The notes under the pieces are model-generated. The model worked only from the letters and a program-made list of their open reading frames with translations. It had not been told where the DNA came from and searched no databases. Source: Planctomycetota bacterium (GTDB lineage: Bacteria > Planctomycetota > UBA8108 > UBA1146). From it: DNA of 64,000 nt. The DNA lies in NCBI GenBank assembly GCA_014240375.1, contig JAAZXB010000001.1, forward strand, positions 302,110 to 366,109, given 5' to 3'. Within the stretch, counting starts at the first letter, position 1, and every line of letters begins with the position of its first letter. Shown piece after piece: positions 60,001-64,000 of the stretch. Made by a program: the position numbers and the translations under genes.

Positions 60001-60233
60001 GCCTTGCGCGATTTCTGGTCGGGACCGTGACAGGCAAAGCAGTGCTGAGAGAGGATCGGTCTGACCTGATCGGAGAAGTCGATGGGAACGATGTCCTCGT
60101 CGAGACCAGCAAGATGAGTACTGCCAAACAAACCACCGATGGACCCGATCAGCAGCCCGATCCACAGCCCGATCCACAGCCCGATGAAGGACCACTTCGG
60201 CAGCGGATTCGATGAGAAGAAGGGTATACCCAT
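57054..60233 (-). CDS. PSD1 and planctomycete cytochrome c (DUF1549/DUF1553) domain protein
   Basis: Start taken as [14 protein letters not shown] at 60233; [105 protein letters not shown]. Confidence 0.95.
   Translation of the reverse strand: [1059 protein letters not shown]
60144..60191. repeat. 12-bp tandem repeat (cccgatccacag), 4 imperfect copies, in CDS signal/anchor region
   Basis: Direct reading; encodes [15 protein letters not shown] on the minus strand. Confidence 0.88.
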
Positions 60234-60282
60234 GACGGGAACCGACTCTAGCACCCCGAGGATGTCAGGACAATGAGCGGCC

Positions 60283-60326
60283 AAGGTGACGATAAGGTGA
60301 CGATAAGGTGACGATAAGGAGACGAC
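60283..60326. repeat. 11-bp tandem repeat (aaggtgacgat), 3 perfect + 1 degenerate copy
   Basis: Direct reading in the region between two same-strand genes. Confidence 0.93.
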
Positions 60327-60337
60327 CGAGTCTCGGT

Positions 60338-61891
60338 CTAGTCGAGACACATCAATGCATCGACGGTGGGATCGGGACCGAAGGAGTTGTCACCAGGAAG
60401 AGGCAACGGGGCCGCTCCGATGAAGAGGCGTCCCAGAACTGCCACCGGATCGGCGATGTCGAGGGCTCCATCATCATTGGCATCGGTGGCGTCTTCACAG
60501 GAGATGATTCCTCCGCTGAACAGAAACTGTAACGAAGCGACGGCATCGGAGATATCCACTGCTCCATCGACATTGGTATCGCCACGAACAAAGAAGGGTT
60601 GCATCGTCGGATGATCGAAGGGAGGCAAACCGAATTCCACTCTCGGATCGGTCAGCCCGTTCTCGAGGAAGTCCTTCAACTGGCTCAGTTCAGTGTTGGG
60701 CAGATTCATCGGCGGGTCGAGCAGTGGATCGTTGGGTGTGAAATCTCCGCCGCCATTGTAGAACGCCAGCACATCGTCGAGGGTCGCCTTGCCACCATTG
60801 TGGAAATAGGGCGCCCGCAGGCCGACATTTCGAAGTGATGGCGACTTGAACTTGCCGATGTCCTCATCATCTCCGCTGACGGCAAAGTGACCGACATCCT
60901 CGAAGGGCGGACGCACTCCGATGAAGCGGAAGGAGCCATCGCCCAGCGCTGGCGTCTCGTGACAAGGCAGACAGTTGTCGGCAAAGAGTAGCAATCCCAG
61001 CTGCTGCGATTCGGTCATCGCGTCGCTGATTCCCTGATTGAACACATCGAAGGGAGTGCGATCGGGTATCAGGGTTCGTTCATAACTGGCGATGGCGAAT
61101 GCAATCCTGGCGGCGGTGATCTGGGAGTCTCCGAAAGCGTTCTGGAACAGACCTTCATAGTTGACGAACTGGAGCAAACCTTCGATCAGGTCGTCGGGAA
61201 GATTGGTCGCCAGAGCCAGCGGCGTCACGGAGATCAACTTCTGCCGGACGCCATCCCAGTCCCGCGTATCGCAACCCATCTCCACCATCGAGATGATGGG
61301 GCCGACCGCCTGTGCTTCCAGTGCACCTCCAGATGGAATCAACACCAATCCAGTTTCAGGGTCGGTGAACTCTGGCCCGGCACGCCCATCCCAGAACAGG
61401 GTCGGATGGTAGCCAGCTCCGATGGTCGATTGAGATCGTCTCCCTGTCACCTGACGCTGGGGAAAGAACACACCGTCGTCGAGAGGTGATCCGCCACACG
61501 CCTGCAACACCACACCGATCGATCCGGCCACGTCATCTTCGGTTCCAAACAGACCGTCAAATCCCGGATGGATCGATCGAGAAAGATCGACCCTGGGGTC
61601 CGACCCCCCCGCCTCGGAGAGGTGGCAAGTTCCACAGGATGTCGAGTTATCGTGAGAGAGTTGCTCTTCCCAGAAGAGGAACTTACCGAGCAGAGCTTTT
61701 TCAACAGTCAGGGGATTCTCTGGTGGCTCCGGCATCGGCGGAAGCGGTGCCAGGATATCTCCCGGTCCGATCTGTGCGGCCGCAGGTGTCGAGAGAAACA
61801 GCCCCAGGATCACGACACACGCCATGAGCCACGACAGTCGACGATTCATCGGGGTCAAGTTCGAGTGGATCATGCCGGGGGTCCTCTCCAT
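60338..61891 (-). CDS. Di-heme cytochrome c peroxidase (MauG/CcpA-like) with C-terminal dockerin-like repeats
   Basis: ORF 517 aa; LLGKFLFWEEQLSHDNSTSCGTCHLSEAGGSDPR, LLLFADNCLPCHETPALGDGSFR, KFKSPSLRNVGLRAPYFHNGGKATLDDVLAFYNGGG; RGDTNVDGAVDISDAVASLQFLFSG. Confidence 0.92.
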   Translation of the reverse strand: MERTPGMIHSNLTPMNRRLSWLMACVVILGLFLSTPAAAQIGPGDILAPLPPMPEPPENPLTVEKALLGKFLFWEEQLSHDNSTSCGTCHLSEAGGSDPRVDLSRSIHPGFDGLFGTEDDVAGSIGVVLQACGGSPLDDGVFFPQRQVTGRRSQSTIGAGYHPTLFWDGRAGPEFTDPETGLVLIPSGGALEAQAVGPIISMVEMGCDTRDWDGVRQKLISVTPLALATNLPDDLIEGLLQFVNYEGLFQNAFGDSQITAARIAFAIASYERTLIPDRTPFDVFNQGISDAMTESQQLGLLLFADNCLPCHETPALGDGSFRFIGVRPPFEDVGHFAVSGDDEDIGKFKSPSLRNVGLRAPYFHNGGKATLDDVLAFYNGGGDFTPNDPLLDPPMNLPNTELSQLKDFLENGLTDPRVEFGLPPFDHPTMQPFFVRGDTNVDGAVDISDAVASLQFLFSGGIISCEDATDANDDGALDIADPVAVLGRLFIGAAPLPLPGDNSFGPDPTVDALMCLD

Positions 61892-61973
61892 GCCACTGCT
61901 TCCATTCTACCGCATCCTCGGAGCAGGCCGACCCTCGAGCTGATTCTCCTCCAGCAGCATGAAGTCGTGCTTC

Positions 61974-64000
61974 TCAAGGGCAGGAAGGATTGGAACAGGG
62001 GAGGGCATCGGGACTGGGGTCCACTCCACATCCTGGAAAAGGTGCCGGAAGCGGCCCTCCGCCCGAGAAGAGATGATCGAGCACCGTCACCGCATCCGCC
62101 ACGTTGGCCATCGCGTCGTCGTTGGCATCGATGGTCGAGAGACAACCACCATCCCCTCCCCCGCTGAAGAGATAACTGAGGATCGCCACTCCATCGGCGA
62201 TGTCGATGGTCTGATCTTGATTCGCATCTCCACGGGTGAATCCTGGCAGCCCATCGGTGACCAGGATGATATCGATCCACTCGAGTTGATCGACTCCACC
62301 AGGCCCGCTGACCGTGAGTGTCACCGAGTAACTCCCTGGCTCCGAGTACAGGTGCTGCGGGGAAGCGGACGGGCTATCATTACCATCGCCAAACAACCAC
62401 AACTGCTCATCGATTTGCCCACTGCTCAAGTTCTCGAACTCGACCGTCAATGGCGCCGGACCCGATGCGGGTGAAAATGCGAAGGCCGCCACCGGTGGTT
62501 CCATCGGAAGGCAACTGATGTATCGCTCGATCAATTCCTTGCGATCGTGATCCTCTCCGATCCCCCCCATCTCGACCGACTGGGAGATCACTGCTCCACT
62601 GTCACCGACATGATTGATCACTCCACAGGTAAATCCGTCACTGGCGTAGAGGATCTCCTCTCCAGTGGTCACCGGCTGCAATTGATCGACGTAGTTGGCC
62701 TCTCCATCGTAAGGCACCACCTGATCGAAGTTCTGCATGCCGCAACTCGGCGAGACGATGGAGGAGATATCTCCCACCGAACCTCCCCCATCTCCACACC
62801 CTTCAAACCCGACCAGGTCCTGGATCGAGGTGTCAGGGTCGAAGCAGAAGGTATCTCCACCGCTGAGGTACAACTGGCCCCCTGCAAGAACGTAATCGGC
62901 AAGGATCTGACCCTCGTCGGAACTGATCATGTGATTATTGGGGTACATCCCCACCTCGACCCAGATGCGATCGAACGCCTCGAGTAGCAATCCCTGAGAC
63001 TGCAGTTCAGAGAGGTCATCGACCTCGGTAGAGAGCGCAAAGAGTGAGTTGTCTTCGAGTCCCTGGACGATCGCCGAAACCGAATCTGTTGAACCGTTGT
63101 CATCATCGAAGAAGCCGATCACCAGGTCAGAGAGATCGGTGGGCAAGATTTGCAATGTACACAACGCCGCTTCCGCTTCGTTTCCGATCGCCTCCGGAAT
63201 GATCATGTAAGCGGCGATTCCGTAATCGGATGCCAGGTCTACATAGCTATCGCTATCCCCCGGCAAGATCGCCAGTTCCAGCCCATTTCTCAGCACGCGA
63301 ATCTGCTGGTAAGGGTCGCCAGTCACCGCCTGCTGGTTTTGCCACTGCAACTGCACATCTTCTTCGACCTGCTGACACGACAGGTTCAGCGCAGGCTCGA
63401 CCAGACTGACATTGACCACACAGGAAACCTGAGGCGACTGGTCCGCTCCCACCGCAGCGACCAGCGTGTAGGAGTGCTGACCTGAACCCGGCGATGGATC
63501 CTCAAAGGAATTCTCACCACCGGGAATCTCGGCGATCAGTAACCCGTCTCGGCGAATCTTCACCGTGTCATAACTCTCTCCCGAAATCCAACTGAGGGTG
63601 ACATCCAGCAGCTGTTGATCACAGACCAACTGTGTCGGAGGAAGCACATCCGGAACATTGGAGACCTGCAGGTACAGGTCATTTCCTGAGCAATGCCCGA
63701 CCCACAGGTCGGGAGTGCCGTCGCCGTTGAAATCAGCGATGGCCACATCGAAGGTGCCGGTGTGATGCGCTTCGGTCCACTGTCCAGAGGGGTAAGGATC
63801 TTCCAGCAGCGGCGGATTCGCTCCGTCGTTTCGAAGGAATGCCATCCGCCGACTGCAACTGGGGATATCGGTATCGACATCGGTGACCACCACATCGTTG
63901 TCGCCGTCATTATCGAGGTCGACGATGTAGGTGTTGCCACCAAAACCACCGGTCAGAGGGCTGGTGCCAATCGGAGTGTTCACCCAGTTGACGGGAATCT
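61974..64000 (-). CDS. VCBS/FG-GAP repeat, PKD-domain and dockerin-like protein, N-terminus truncated by window edge
   Basis: ORF to 63983 continues in frame to the window end (IPVNWVNTPIG); IVDLDNDGDNDVVVTDVDTD, PKD FAFSPASGPAPLTVEFENLSSG...WLFGDGNDS, RGDANQDQTIDIADGVAILSYLFSG. Confidence 0.87.
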   Translation of the reverse strand, partial: IPVNWVNTPIGTSPLTGGFGGNTYIVDLDNDGDNDVVVTDVDTDIPSCSRRMAFLRNDGANPPLLEDPYPSGQWTEAHHTGTFDVAIADFNGDGTPDLWVGHCSGNDLYLQVSNVPDVLPPTQLVCDQQLLDVTLSWISGESYDTVKIRRDGLLIAEIPGGENSFEDPSPGSGQHSYTLVAAVGADQSPQVSCVVNVSLVEPALNLSCQQVEEDVQLQWQNQQAVTGDPYQQIRVLRNGLELAILPGDSDSYVDLASDYGIAAYMIIPEAIGNEAEAALCTLQILPTDLSDLVIGFFDDDNGSTDSVSAIVQGLEDNSLFALSTEVDDLSELQSQGLLLEAFDRIWVEVGMYPNNHMISSDEGQILADYVLAGGQLYLSGGDTFCFDPDTSIQDLVGFEGCGDGGGSVGDISSIVSPSCGMQNFDQVVPYDGEANYVDQLQPVTTGEEILYASDGFTCGVINHVGDSGAVISQSVEMGGIGEDHDRKELIERYISCLPMEPPVAAFAFSPASGPAPLTVEFENLSSGQIDEQLWLFGDGNDSPSASPQHLYSEPGSYSVTLTVSGPGGVDQLEWIDIILVTDGLPGFTRGDANQDQTIDIADGVAILSYLFSGGGDGGCLSTIDANDDAMANVADAVTVLDHLFSGGGPLPAPFPGCGVDPSPDALPCSNPSCP

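Overview
The window looks like chromosomal DNA from a planctomycete or close relative. It carries two PSD1/DUF1549-DUF1553 + DUF1501 gene pairs, a further truncated WD40/cytochrome c/PSD1 gene, six proteins with dockerin-like C-termini, Tat-signal Gfo/Idh/MocA oxidoreductase and TIM-barrel epimerase genes, a MoxR-DUF58-BatA cluster and a giant alpha-2-macroglobulin-like protein. The most notable observation is on the minus strand at 52576-53595. Two adjacent ORFs there are in the same frame and separated by a single TGA. Read through, they form one secreted thioredoxin-fold protein whose active site is U-G-P-C (...FTRSYAP-U-GPCDYMEGGPL...). A 7-bp hairpin with a GGU apical loop lies 3' of the UGA at bacterial-SECIS spacing, so this is a strong selenoprotein candidate that the ORF track splits in two. 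A second coherent system is a near-complete tryptophan/kynurenine degradation locus (10.9-21.4 kb) running from tryptophan dioxygenase through 3-hydroxyanthranilate dioxygenase, ACMS decarboxylase, aminomuconate-semialdehyde dehydrogenase and a RidA-type deaminase candidate. Other points: a Cu/Zn SOD with no disulfide cysteines, a kinase-like/GNAT fusion, an alpha-2-macroglobulin-like protein with no visible thioester motif, an apparently orphan eboE-like gene, and several 11-16 bp tandem repeats at gene edges. No rRNA, tRNA, CRISPR array or transposase was recognised.
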